From the NCBI GenBank assembly GCA_964623515.1, contig CAZURV010000006.1:1-64000 (forward strand): a stretch of 64,000 bases of DNA, given 5' to 3'. This document shows positions 25,893 through 33,725 of this stretch, in pieces. The position numbers were made by a program, and so were the translations under genes. Each line of letters opens with the position of its first letter. The first letter of the stretch is position 1. The notes beneath the pieces were generated by a model. The model saw only the letters and a program-made list of their open reading frames with translations, was not told the origin of the DNA and made no database searches. This stretch comes from RUG714 sp964623515. GTDB lineage: Bacteria > Bacillota > Clostridia > Oscillospirales > Acutalibacteraceae.

Positions 25893-26439
25893 TACCCATA
25901 AATCCTGTAACGCTTTTCGTTGGTATCATCTGCATGGTGTCCGTTAGCGTTATGCCTGTTCTTTTTGTAATATCTATCAGTTCAAAAAGTGTTTTCTGGT
26001 TTTCAATTGCTAGGTCAAAATATCCGGGAGAATATCTTTTACACAGAGAAACATTGTTTTCCTTTATGATTTCTTTTTCAAGATTATCGCAAACATCTTC
26101 AATCATTTCAGCAAATACCGCCTGAAAAACGGACGCTTTGGCAATTTCCGTGGATTCATGGATACGAAGGATCCTGTCGCTTTCTGTTCCGAGCGTAGCT
26201 CCGAACACCACTGTTCTTTTGCAACCTGCAAGATTAGCTGCAAGACGTTTGCTTTTAAATACAACGTCATCTATTATGAGAGAGTCTTCTGTGACCGCGC
26301 AGTCGAAAATACGGTAAATTGTTTTGGGCGTGATATGTTTCAGCGCATAGTCTATACATTCATCAATAAGCGCGGAAAGCCTTTCATCATTTACTTTTGA
26401 AGAAGTACGCAGGTATCTTAAAATTTCTTCTTTTCGCAT
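25876..26439 (-). CDS. Stand-alone MetH reactivation-domain protein
   Basis: A 187-residue protein resembling the C-terminal activation domain of MetH, which binds SAM and reductively remethylates inactive cob(II)alamin. The visible match is R-Y-S-P-G-Y-F-D-L-A near residues 137-146, the counterpart of the R-x-x-P-G-Y SAM-binding motif, followed by Q-M-I-P-T-K-S-V-T-G-F, typical of the domain end. At 187 residues it is shorter than the full 330-residue domain. It lies between metF and a metH lacking this domain, overlapping metH by 17 bases and abutting metF, so it very likely acts in trans on that MetH. Confidence 0.85.
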   Translation of the reverse strand: MRKEEILRYLRTSSKVNDERLSALIDECIDYALKHITPKTIYRIFDCAVTEDSLIIDDVVFKSKRLAANLAGCKRTVVFGATLGTESDRILRIHESTEIAKASVFQAVFAEMIEDVCDNLEKEIIKENNVSLCKRYSPGYFDLAIENQKTLFELIDITKRTGITLTDTMQMIPTKSVTGFMGIENEN

Positions 26440-27290
26440 TATCTGATACCTTTCATTATGATATCGGCAACGTCGGGTTTATTCATCGTGTAAATATGGA
26501 TAAACGGCTGTCCATTTTCATAGAGGGAGCGGATTTGATTTATCGTGTATTCAAGACATGCTTTGTATAAATCTTCTTTGTTGTCTTTATATTTTTCAAT
26601 TATATTTAAGAGTTTTTCGGGAATTTTGCTTCCTGAAAGTTTAATAATTCTGTTGATTTGATTTAGATGGGTAATCGGCATAATTCCGCTGATAATCGGA
26701 ACATCAATTCCTTTAGCAAGGCATTTTTCTTTAAAACGGTAAAAAACCTCATTGTCAAAAAACATTTGCGTTGTAAGAAAATCAACACCGCAGGATACCT
26801 TAAATTTTAAATTGTCAATATCATCTTCAGCGCTTTTGCTTTCAGGGTGCGTTTCAGGATAGCATGCACCACCAATACAGAAATCACCGAGATTCTTCAG
26901 TTCATTAACCAGTTCATATGCATATCTGAAATACTGCTTATCCGGAAATACAAAGCCTTCGGGAATATCTCCGCGAAGCGCAAGAATGTTTTCTGTTCCG
27001 CCTGCTTTCATTTTGGTTACAACATCGGTGATTTTCTCTTTCGTCGATGTAAGGCAGGTGAGATGGGCAAGGGGAGTGATGCCGGCATTTAATATTTCCC
27101 GTGTAATTTCAGTTGTATATCCGCTTGTTGTTCCCGATGCACCGTATGTCACACTCATAAAATCAGGTTTACAGGAAAACATATTGCGGATAGTTTCTTT
27201 CGTTTTTGCCAATCTGCTCCATTCTTTGGGTGGAAAAACTTCCAGCGAAACAGTGTGTTTATTTGAATTTAATATATCTGAGATTTTCAT
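26439..27290 (-). CDS. metF: Methylenetetrahydrofolate reductase
   Basis: A 283-residue flavoprotein TIM barrel that reduces 5,10-methylene-THF to 5-methyl-THF, the methyl donor for the adjacent MetH. Family marks: S-L-E-V-F-P-P-K near the N-terminus, S-V-T-Y-G-A-S-G-T (about 46-54), L-A-L-R-G-D-I-P (about 101-108), G-G-A-C-Y-P-E-T-H-P (about 136-145), T-Q-M-F-F-D and G-I-M-P-I-T. It is the first gene of the metF-activation-metH operon on the minus strand, preceded by a good promoter and an AAAGGAAG ribosome site. Its stop shares a base with the next start. Confidence 0.95.
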   Translation of the reverse strand: MKISDILNSNKHTVSLEVFPPKEWSRLAKTKETIRNMFSCKPDFMSVTYGASGTTSGYTTEITREILNAGITPLAHLTCLTSTKEKITDVVTKMKAGGTENILALRGDIPEGFVFPDKQYFRYAYELVNELKNLGDFCIGGACYPETHPESKSAEDDIDNLKFKVSCGVDFLTTQMFFDNEVFYRFKEKCLAKGIDVPIISGIMPITHLNQINRIIKLSGSKIPEKLLNIIEKYKDNKEDLYKACLEYTINQIRSLYENGQPFIHIYTMNKPDVADIIMKGIR

Positions 27291-27321
27291 TTTTAATATG
27301 CTTCCTTTAAATATTTTAAAT

Positions 27322-27350
27322 ATTTTACCATATAAATTATTATTTTACAA
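27322..27350 (-). promoter_or_regulatory. Promoter of the metF operon
   Basis: On the minus strand: TTGTAA (27350-27345), 17-base spacer, TAAAAT (27327-27322), about 30 bases before the metF ATG. Confidence 0.6.
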
Positions 27351-27383
27351 CATATCATACCGGGTTTGCAGGTATAACATGAA

Positions 27384-27415
27384 CAAAAAGCCGTACGAAA
27401 TTTTTCCGTACGGCT
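27384..27415 (-). terminator. Terminator of the double metallophosphoesterase gene
   Basis: The nine-base inverted repeat AGCCGTACG / CGTACGGCT with a nine-base loop is followed on the minus strand by TTTTT. It sits between the large phosphoesterase gene and the metF promoter. Confidence 0.85.
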
Positions 27416-27432
27416 TTAGTCATTTATAAGGA

Positions 27433-30400
27433 TTACAGTTTAACAGAAAGGGTAGAAGAACTTACTCCTAGCACGTTGTTCGAACATGCATAAACTTTTA
27501 CATAGTAAGTTTTGCCTTTTGTTAGTCCTGTGATAACACAGTCAGGCTTTTTAACTGTTGAGGCAAGCTTAAATGTACCGTTTGCGCTTGTAGCAATATA
27601 TACTTTATAAGAATCAGCCTGCGTATTTTTACTCCATGATGTCTGAATAGACGTTGAAGTTTTCTTGGTCGCCCTGAATCCGGTAACAGCCGCAATGGTT
27701 GCTTTTGCACTTGCCGCAGTTGAAGCCGAACTCTTGTTACTCTTTGTACCTGCGACAATTCTATAATAATAAGTTGTTCCTGCAGTAACATTATTATCGG
27801 TGTATGAAAGAGTATTAAGAGTTGCAATTTTCTCAAATCCGCTCGTTGCGTTTGTTGAACGGTAAAGTTCATATGCATTTGCACCGCTTACTGCGTCCCA
27901 TGATACCTTAATGTTCGAATCGCTTACGGTTACAGCCTTAACATTTTTCGGTGCTTCAAGGCGGCTCTTTGAAAGAGAGAAAGTATCGATTTTTTCCTGA
28001 GCGCCTGTTTCTCTGTTTACATTATAAGTATTAACGGTAAGTTTATTTCCGTCAATGGTAACGGCAGAGTAGCTGGAAAGTCCGTAAGATTCTTTGGTTA
28101 CATAATCGCTGAATCCGAAATATTCGTCTGTGAGAGCAGCGTCTTTTACATAATAATCTTTAACGCCCGATTTACCGTTAATTGAATATACAGTGCCTGA
28201 AGCGTTGTTAATTGTGTTGTTTGCATCAAATTCGCTTGCAACTTTTCCGTTGGCAACAGCCTGTGTTCTCACAAATACATGGTCATGACCTGAGAATACG
28301 ATGTCAATACCGAGTTCCGGCATAAGCTTAGTAAGCTGGTTGCGAAGTCCTACGACATCTGAGTCTTTGTAATGTGAACCGTTGGAATAAATGCTCTTGT
28401 GCATGGCAACGATGTTCCAAGTGGCTGTTGATTCGGATGCACTCTTTTTAACGAAAGCAAGCTGATCATCGCTGAGAGAGCCATCCTCATTCAGATTATT
28501 TGTGTTGAGAACAATGAAGTGTGCATCATTATAATCAAAATCATAATATACGCCGTCGGATACATCTTGTTCGGGGTGGTTTATATTATAGAAAGTATCC
28601 TGGCTCGGACCGAATGCTGTTGTGAGAATACCGTCCTCGCCGTTTGTGCCTTTCGGTTCATGGTTGCCTGCCGTGGAAGCTATGGTTGTATCATGCATTC
28701 CTGCTTCATCAAGCGCCCAGCTCCACTGGAGCATATTCGAGCCGTAATCTACGGTATCGCCTGTATGCAGGATGAACTTAGCATCTGAATAAGTTGAGAA
28801 AGCGCTGTTAAGAACTTTACCCCAGGTTGTATCATACTGATCCTGTGTTTGGCTCTGAGAGTCCGTCATATGGAAGAATGTAAATGAGGAATCATCACCC
28901 GAAGCAGTTTCAAGAACTGCAGGGTCAGTCCAATAACCTTTGCCGGCATCACCTACACGGTAGCAGTATTTTGTGCCTGCGGAAAGACCGGTTATTTCAG
29001 CTGTATGCCTATTCATACTCATGCTTTCACCAACGGTCCAGACCCCAATATCAAGAGTAGGATAGGTCATTTTAATCGTTTCGCACTTACTGCTGATTGA
29101 GAAGTCGACTGTGCTTCCACCGGCAAAGTCTGCCGCAGTTGCATTTGACTTGTAAGGAATAATCTGAACATCTGTTCCCGTGACGGACGGTGTGGTGAAC
29201 CAGTTGAAGTTTTTGGATGTGGTTGAATCTGCGCCGAATGAAACCGAAACCGTATTCGGAATCTGATACCAGGCATCTTTACCTGTTTTCGGTGTAAGCG
29301 GTTTGTAATTGATAGACGCTTTGAAATCATCACTGTCCGCAGTCATCAGTCCTGCGCTTTTGAGATCGTAATTGTTAATAAAAGGATATTTATCCAGCGC
29401 ATGGAGTTCACTCTTAGCGGTTGAAGTAGGATCTTCCACGAATGACTGAATTGCAAAATTCAGTACTTCCGAAACAGCATGAATCTGATCATCTGTAAGA
29501 TAATCTTCGGCTAAATTGAACAGGAAATATTCTGCAAGTGAAGCAGTGCTTGTAACATTTTTTTCGGTTGTTTCTCCGGTGGAGAAAGTAATCTTTTTAT
29601 ATGTATCCGTAATAATCTTACCCGCCCATTTATCAACGATTGAGATAGCATCCGGCGTTTTGCTCGTTGTGCCGAAAAGCAGGGTGCGGATAGCAGGGTA
29701 GCGTAGGATTCCCGCGAAATCGGGAAGAATTTGTTTAATCATCTCCACCGAGATGTTAAGATCACTGAGAAGATTGATGAGTTCACCCTTAACTTGAACA
29801 GTTTCGCCATCATCATTCGTGGTCGTATAACCAAGAAGAGTATCAACAAGAAAATCCGCTAATGCTTTTATTGTTTTATCCGTTTGAATTTCGTCATAAA
29901 CATCATTAAGCCATGCTTTCGTTTCTGCGGATACCGGATTGCTGTCATAGTTTGCAATAACACACTGCATAACGATTTCATCAAGTGTATGACCGGCAAT
30001 TTCAAAATTGAGTAGCTTTGCAATCAAACTGTCTACTATTTCGAGAAGATTTTGATTATTTCTGACAACGTTTCCGCTTTCGTCAACATATCCAAGATAA
30101 GAATTGTCGAGCTCTTCAAATATAAGATTTGCCAGAGCAAGAATATCGGACTTCTTAAGCGTCAGTATGGAAATGGTAAACGTGTCTTCCGGAATGAATG
30201 AATCCAAGAAAGATTCAAAATCCTGTCCGAGAAGTCCTTCAACCAGGCTTTTTGCACCGCCCTCACGAATAAGATTGTCGAAATTTCTTCCGTCAAGATA
30301 ACCGTGTATCATATTGGTTGCAAGCTGGGTAAGACTCGGAACCAGTTTGTTTCCGTTTGCGTCCGTGGTGATGGAATCACCGTTTTCATCTGCCTTAAGG

Positions 30401-31779
30401 CGTGTGCCTGCAAAGAGATAAATGCCGTAATTTTGCGCAAAAGGCTTGCTTATTTTTTTGAAAGGTTCACTGTCTGCAGAAAGTGTATATTCAAGAGGAA
30501 CATAAATAGGATTTCCGTCTTCATCATATTCATACCAGCAGTGTGAAAGATCAACCTGTTGTTCCGAGTCACAGTCACGGCTGACAGTGTCAAAATCTAT
30601 AGAGCCGTCACTGTTAAGACAGAGTTTATTTTCTCTGTATGTATTTGAATAGTTGGCAAGTGAACCGGTTTCAACGTCATATATGGTTTCACCGTTTTCG
30701 CTTGTATATGCGGCTACATCTGTTGCGTGCTGATGTCCAGTGAACATATAGTGCATTCCCGCATCTGCAAGGGTGCTTGAAATTCTCTGCCAGTCATCAA
30801 GAACGAACAGTTTAAGCGCTGCTGCCTGAACGGTAAAGTGCGGCATAATTGCAAAGTGATTCATACCTATGGCAATCATATTATCTGCAACAGCTTCTTT
30901 TGTCTGTTTTACAGTCCAGTCGAGCATTTCATCAGTCATAATTCCGCCTGTCGGATCCGTTTGAACAGTAACACCGTCAATTGTAACGGTTTCGTCACTT
31001 ACTTCGGAAGAGTACATGCATGCGTCGATTGCGATAAGGCGGAATTTCTGGCCGCTGTGGTCTTCAAGATCCACTGCGTATGAAAGACTTCCGTAAGAAT
31101 CCGGGAAATCGTATCCTTTGTATTTTTCAGGCATTTTATCAAGGCCGTAATTCTGCTTGTAATAATCAATGCCGGATTCACCGAAACCGAGACCGCGGTA
31201 ATAATAAGCAAATTCAGCTGCTGATGTGGCAATGCTGTTGGCTTCTTCAATTGTGGAACATGAAGAGGCCGAGACCGATTTGCCGCTGTCGTCATACTTT
31301 GTTCCGTTATAGTTGGAAATATCGTGATTCCCGGGAACAACAAAAATATGAAACTTCTCATCGTATTTTTGACGCATAACGTCTTGGAACGAACGGAGAA
31401 GAATACCCAAAAGTTCATGGTTCTTTTCCTCACCGTTTGAAGTAAGATCGCCTGTTAAAAATACGTAGCGGAGACCTCTTTCCTTAACGGAATTCTCAAT
31501 AGAAACGAGAGCCGCGTTAAGAATCGGGAAAGTTTCTCCGAGAAGTTTGTTGTATTTTACAACATCATCTTTGTAGTCCTTGCTCCCGTCGCCGACAAGT
31601 TCTTCCGTGTAAACATGTGTATCGGAAAGTGTAACGAACGAGGGATTGTCGATTTTATAATCAGCGGTGCTGCTTCCGGAGATGTCAGCACTGCCTGCAA
31701 AAGAGAATGGGACACAGCCAATGACCATTACCAATGCAAGAACAATCGCAAGAACTCTTTTAAAGTTTTTGTTCATCAT
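27433..31779 (-). CDS. Large secreted protein: two metallophosphoesterase domains and two fibronectin III domains
   Basis: A 1448-residue exported protein. A signal peptide covers about residues 1-29 (cleavage after F-S-F-A). The first calcineurin-type phosphoesterase (about 45-400) has S-D-T-H, T-G-D-L, P-G-N-H-D, N-H-F and T-G-H-Q-H. A middle region (about 430-870) matches nothing I know. A purple-acid-phosphatase-like domain (about 880-1260) has T-D-S-Q, T-G-D-T-V-D-Y, A-G-N-H-E, M-H-K and S-G-H-D-H. Two fibronectin III domains (about 1270-1355 and 1360-1448) close it. No sortase signal or S-layer domain is seen. Likely a surface or secreted phosphate-ester or nucleotide hydrolase. An AGGAGG site fits the first or second of two adjacent ATGs. 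Monocistronic. Confidence 0.9.
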   Translation of the reverse strand: MMNKNFKRVLAIVLALVMVIGCVPFSFAGSADISGSSTADYKIDNPSFVTLSDTHVYTEELVGDGSKDYKDDVVKYNKLLGETFPILNAALVSIENSVKERGLRYVFLTGDLTSNGEEKNHELLGILLRSFQDVMRQKYDEKFHIFVVPGNHDISNYNGTKYDDSGKSVSASSCSTIEEANSIATSAAEFAYYYRGLGFGESGIDYYKQNYGLDKMPEKYKGYDFPDSYGSLSYAVDLEDHSGQKFRLIAIDACMYSSEVSDETVTIDGVTVQTDPTGGIMTDEMLDWTVKQTKEAVADNMIAIGMNHFAIMPHFTVQAAALKLFVLDDWQRISSTLADAGMHYMFTGHQHATDVAAYTSENGETIYDVETGSLANYSNTYRENKLCLNSDGSIDFDTVSRDCDSEQQVDLSHCWYEYDEDGNPIYVPLEYTLSADSEPFKKISKPFAQNYGIYLFAGTRLKADENGDSITTDANGNKLVPSLTQLATNMIHGYLDGRNFDNLIREGGAKSLVEGLLGQDFESFLDSFIPEDTFTISILTLKKSDILALANLIFEELDNSYLGYVDESGNVVRNNQNLLEIVDSLIAKLLNFEIAGHTLDEIVMQCVIANYDSNPVSAETKAWLNDVYDEIQTDKTIKALADFLVDTLLGYTTTNDDGETVQVKGELINLLSDLNISVEMIKQILPDFAGILRYPAIRTLLFGTTSKTPDAISIVDKWAGKIITDTYKKITFSTGETTEKNVTSTASLAEYFLFNLAEDYLTDDQIHAVSEVLNFAIQSFVEDPTSTAKSELHALDKYPFINNYDLKSAGLMTADSDDFKASINYKPLTPKTGKDAWYQIPNTVSVSFGADSTTSKNFNWFTTPSVTGTDVQIIPYKSNATAADFAGGSTVDFSISSKCETIKMTYPTLDIGVWTVGESMSMNRHTAEITGLSAGTKYCYRVGDAGKGYWTDPAVLETASGDDSSFTFFHMTDSQSQTQDQYDTTWGKVLNSAFSTYSDAKFILHTGDTVDYGSNMLQWSWALDEAGMHDTTIASTAGNHEPKGTNGEDGILTTAFGPSQDTFYNINHPEQDVSDGVYYDFDYNDAHFIVLNTNNLNEDGSLSDDQLAFVKKSASESTATWNIVAMHKSIYSNGSHYKDSDVVGLRNQLTKLMPELGIDIVFSGHDHVFVRTQAVANGKVASEFDANNTINNASGTVYSINGKSGVKDYYVKDAALTDEYFGFSDYVTKESYGLSSYSAVTIDGNKLTVNTYNVNRETGAQEKIDTFSLSKSRLEAPKNVKAVTVSDSNIKVSWDAVSGANAYELYRSTNATSGFEKIATLNTLSYTDNNVTAGTTYYYRIVAGTKSNKSSASTAASAKATIAAVTGFRATKKTSTSIQTSWSKNTQADSYKVYIATSANGTFKLASTVKKPDCVITGLTKGKTYYVKVYACSNNVLGVSSSTLSVKL

Positions 31780-31812
31780 TTTATCCTCCTTTGGAACTAA
31801 AACATTATATAT

Positions 31813-31841
31813 ATAATATCATTAAAAAAGAAAGGTGTAAA
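31813..31841 (-). promoter_or_regulatory. Promoter of the metallophosphoesterase gene
   Basis: On the minus strand: TTTACA (31841-31836), 17-base spacer, TATTAT (31818-31813), about 33 bases before the start codon. Confidence 0.55.
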
Positions 31842-32162
31842 TGCTCAAAAAATAATAAAAAATTTTTTGTATATACTTACTAAATTTTAAAAAAATTATT
31901 TACATTTTTGCTAAAAAAAAATTATTTTTTTTTTACAAACTATTTGTTTTTATTTGGTTAATACGCTTTGTGCATACATAATGACTGATTCTGTTTAATT
32001 ACTTTTTGTTGCCTTTCCTTTTTCCTTTTGATAAGCACTATATATTGGTGTAAAGTGAAACATTTTCAGGTTTTTACAGCTAAATATTGAATTATGGATT
32101 GTTTTTAGGAAAATTACCAAAAAATTTATATTCCAAGAAGTTTATTTTGTAAAACTGCTACA
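31842..32162. other. AT-rich region between divergent genes
   Basis: A very AT-rich stretch separates the phosphoesterase promoter from the ATP synthase promoter, with A and T runs of eight to nine bases around 31855-31935. No open frame, RNA gene or strong hairpin stands out. Such tracts often act as upstream promoter elements or bent DNA; that role is inferred here. Confidence 0.5.
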
Positions 32163-32191
32163 TTTACATAATATTCGATTAGGTATAAAAT
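32163..32191 (+). promoter_or_regulatory. Promoter of the ATP synthase operon
   Basis: TTTACA (32163-32168), 17-base spacer, TAAAAT (32186-32191). It lies about 60 bases before the atpB start. Confidence 0.5.
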
Positions 32192-32215
32192 ATAAATACT
32201 TTTAAAGATAGATTG

Positions 32216-32251
32216 ATGCAGGGGAGGTTCGGCTTATTAATACTTTTTTGA
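32216..32251 (+). CDS. Possible 11-codon leader peptide before atpB
   Basis: An ATG at 32216 opens the frame M-Q-G-R-F-G-L-L-I-L-F and stops at TGA 32249-32251, just before the atpB ATG at 32254. The strong GGGGAGG lies inside this frame. The mini-gene has only a weak ribosome site of its own. It could couple translation into atpB, or be chance. Confidence 0.25.
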   Translation: MQGRFGLLILF

Positions 32252-32253
32252 CA

Positions 32254-32943
32254 ATGAAAATTGATTTGACCGCACGTTTAAAAGAAGAACTTGAAGTTGA
32301 GGAAGTTTTCAGTTTATTCGGCGGCAAGGTGCAGATAGACGAAGGCACGGTTGTAAGCTGGATTATTATTGCTGTTGTAACATTGGTTTTGGCCCTTCTT
32401 GCCCGTAATCTCAAGGTTGAGGGCGAAATAAGCAAAGCTCAACTCTTTCTGGAAGTATGTGTTGACAAGATGGTAACGTTTTTCGAGAAGATTCTCGGCA
32501 GTGCGGGTAAAAAATATATACCATGGCTTATGACGATCGGCATCTATATCGGTGCGTGCAATATGTGCGGAATATTTGGCTTTAAGTCTCCCACGAAGGG
32601 TCTTAACTGCACAGTCGGTCTTGCACTTATGAGCATTATTTTGGTTCAGTTTGCTGGGATTCGAGAGAAAGGGATAAAAGGCTGGCTTGTTTCTTTCACA
32701 AAGCCGGTTGCTATTGTTACGCCGATAAATATCATGGAATTGATTATCAAGCCCATGTCTCTTTGTTTCCGGTTATTCGGAAATATAATAGGCGCGTTTA
32801 TCATCATGAAACTCGTTGAATTGATTCCTGTTGGAATACCGGTTGTATTTAGTCTGTATTTTGATATATTTGACGGTTTCATTCAGGCATATGTTTTTGT
32901 TTTTCTCACTTCGCTTTATATTTATGAAGCAATTGAGACGTAA
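32254..32943 (+). CDS. atpB: ATP synthase Fo subunit a
   Basis: A 229-residue membrane subunit that, with the c ring, forms the ion channel. Five to six membrane segments are visible. The essential arginine is in C-F-R-L-F-G-N-I-I-G-A-F (about 165-176), and the C-terminal half-channel helix contains F-I-Q-A-Y-V-F. First gene of the operon a-c-b-(delta-alpha)-gamma-beta-epsilon; no atpI precedes it. The start is uncertain: ATG 32254 and in-frame TTG 32248 both lack a close ribosome site, while GGGGAGG at 32221-32227 is eight bases from an in-frame ATT at 32236. I report the ATG. Confidence 0.92.
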   Translation: MKIDLTARLKEELEVEEVFSLFGGKVQIDEGTVVSWIIIAVVTLVLALLARNLKVEGEISKAQLFLEVCVDKMVTFFEKILGSAGKKYIPWLMTIGIYIGACNMCGIFGFKSPTKGLNCTVGLALMSIILVQFAGIREKGIKGWLVSFTKPVAIVTPINIMELIIKPMSLCFRLFGNIIGAFIIMKLVELIPVGIPVVFSLYFDIFDGFIQAYVFVFLTSLYIYEAIET

Positions 32944-32982
32944 ATATAGTTGTCATAATCTAAATTTAAGGAGAGGTTTAAT

Positions 32983-33207
32983 ATGGAAACTGGTATGATT
33001 TTTTTAGCTGCGGCTATAGCGGTTCTTACAGGTATTGGAGCAGGTGTCGGCATTGGTCTTGCAACAGCCAAAGCTGTTGATGCTATCGCACGTCAGCCGG
33101 AAGCGTCCGGAGATATACGTACGGCTCTGATTCTCGGCTGTGCTCTTGCAGAAGCAACGGCGGTTTACGGTCTGGTAGTTGCATTGCTTATTATTTTAAT
33201 GCACTAA
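32983..33207 (+). CDS. atpE: ATP synthase Fo subunit c
   Basis: A 74-residue hairpin of two membrane helices that forms the rotor ring. The glycine-rich first helix is G-I-G-A-G-V-G-I-G, the loop is A-R-Q-P-E-A, and the ion-binding glutamate sits in C-A-L-A-E-A-T-A-V-Y-G. The Na+-type signature (a glutamine in helix 1 and Glu-Ser-Thr in helix 2) is absent: isoleucine and Glu-Ala-Thr are found instead. H+ coupling is therefore more likely. A strong AAGGAGAGG ribosome site fits the high expression needed for the ring. Confidence 0.96.
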   Translation: METGMIFLAAAIAVLTGIGAGVGIGLATAKAVDAIARQPEASGDIRTALILGCALAEATAVYGLVVALLIILMH

Positions 33208-33240
33208 GAAAAATAGTTGTGTTGAAAGGAAGCATTATTT

Positions 33241-33723
33241 ATGCTTAAACTTGATTGGAACATTCTTTTTACTTGTATAAATGTCGTTATTTTTTATATC
33301 CTTTTACGGGTTTTCGTATGGAAAAAAATTCTCGGCGTTATGGAAAAAAGAAAAAAAATGATAAATAAACAATATAAAGATGCCGATGACGCAGTCAAAA
33401 ACGCAAACGAACTTAAAGGTGAATATGAAAACAAGCTTGCGGATGCGGACAATGAACGCAAGGAAATCATTGAAAACGCACAGATGATTGCAAATCAGAA
33501 AGCGGATTCGATTATTGAAAGCGCTAAGAATCAATCGGAACAGATGCTTGATGATGCGCGTGAAACGATTAATACGGAGCGTCAGGAGGCTCTGCGTTGT
33601 GTTAAGAGTGATATTGCGGGAATAGCGATTGATGTAGCATCCAAGGTTGTCGGAAAGCAGGCGGAAGATTTCGATAATTCTGCTGTTTATGATGAGTTTT
33701 TGAATGAAAACGAGGATGATTGA
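33241..33723 (+). CDS. atpF: ATP synthase Fo subunit b
   Basis: A 160-residue peripheral-stalk subunit with one N-terminal membrane helix (about 7-25) followed by a long, highly charged helix (about 30-140, rich in K, E, D, A and N) that dimerises and reaches to F1. The C-terminal end (V-A-S-K-V-V-G-K-Q) is where b meets delta. It ends two bases before the ATG of the delta-alpha gene. Confidence 0.94.
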   Translation: MLKLDWNILFTCINVVIFYILLRVFVWKKILGVMEKRKKMINKQYKDADDAVKNANELKGEYENKLADADNERKEIIENAQMIANQKADSIIESAKNQSEQMLDDARETINTERQEALRCVKSDIAGIAIDVASKVVGKQAEDFDNSAVYDEFLNENEDD

Positions 33724-33725
33724 TT

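Noticed and set aside
27291..27383. Possible SAM or cobalamin riboswitch before the metF operon
   Set aside because: The space from promoter to start is only about 30 bases; no room and no conserved core.
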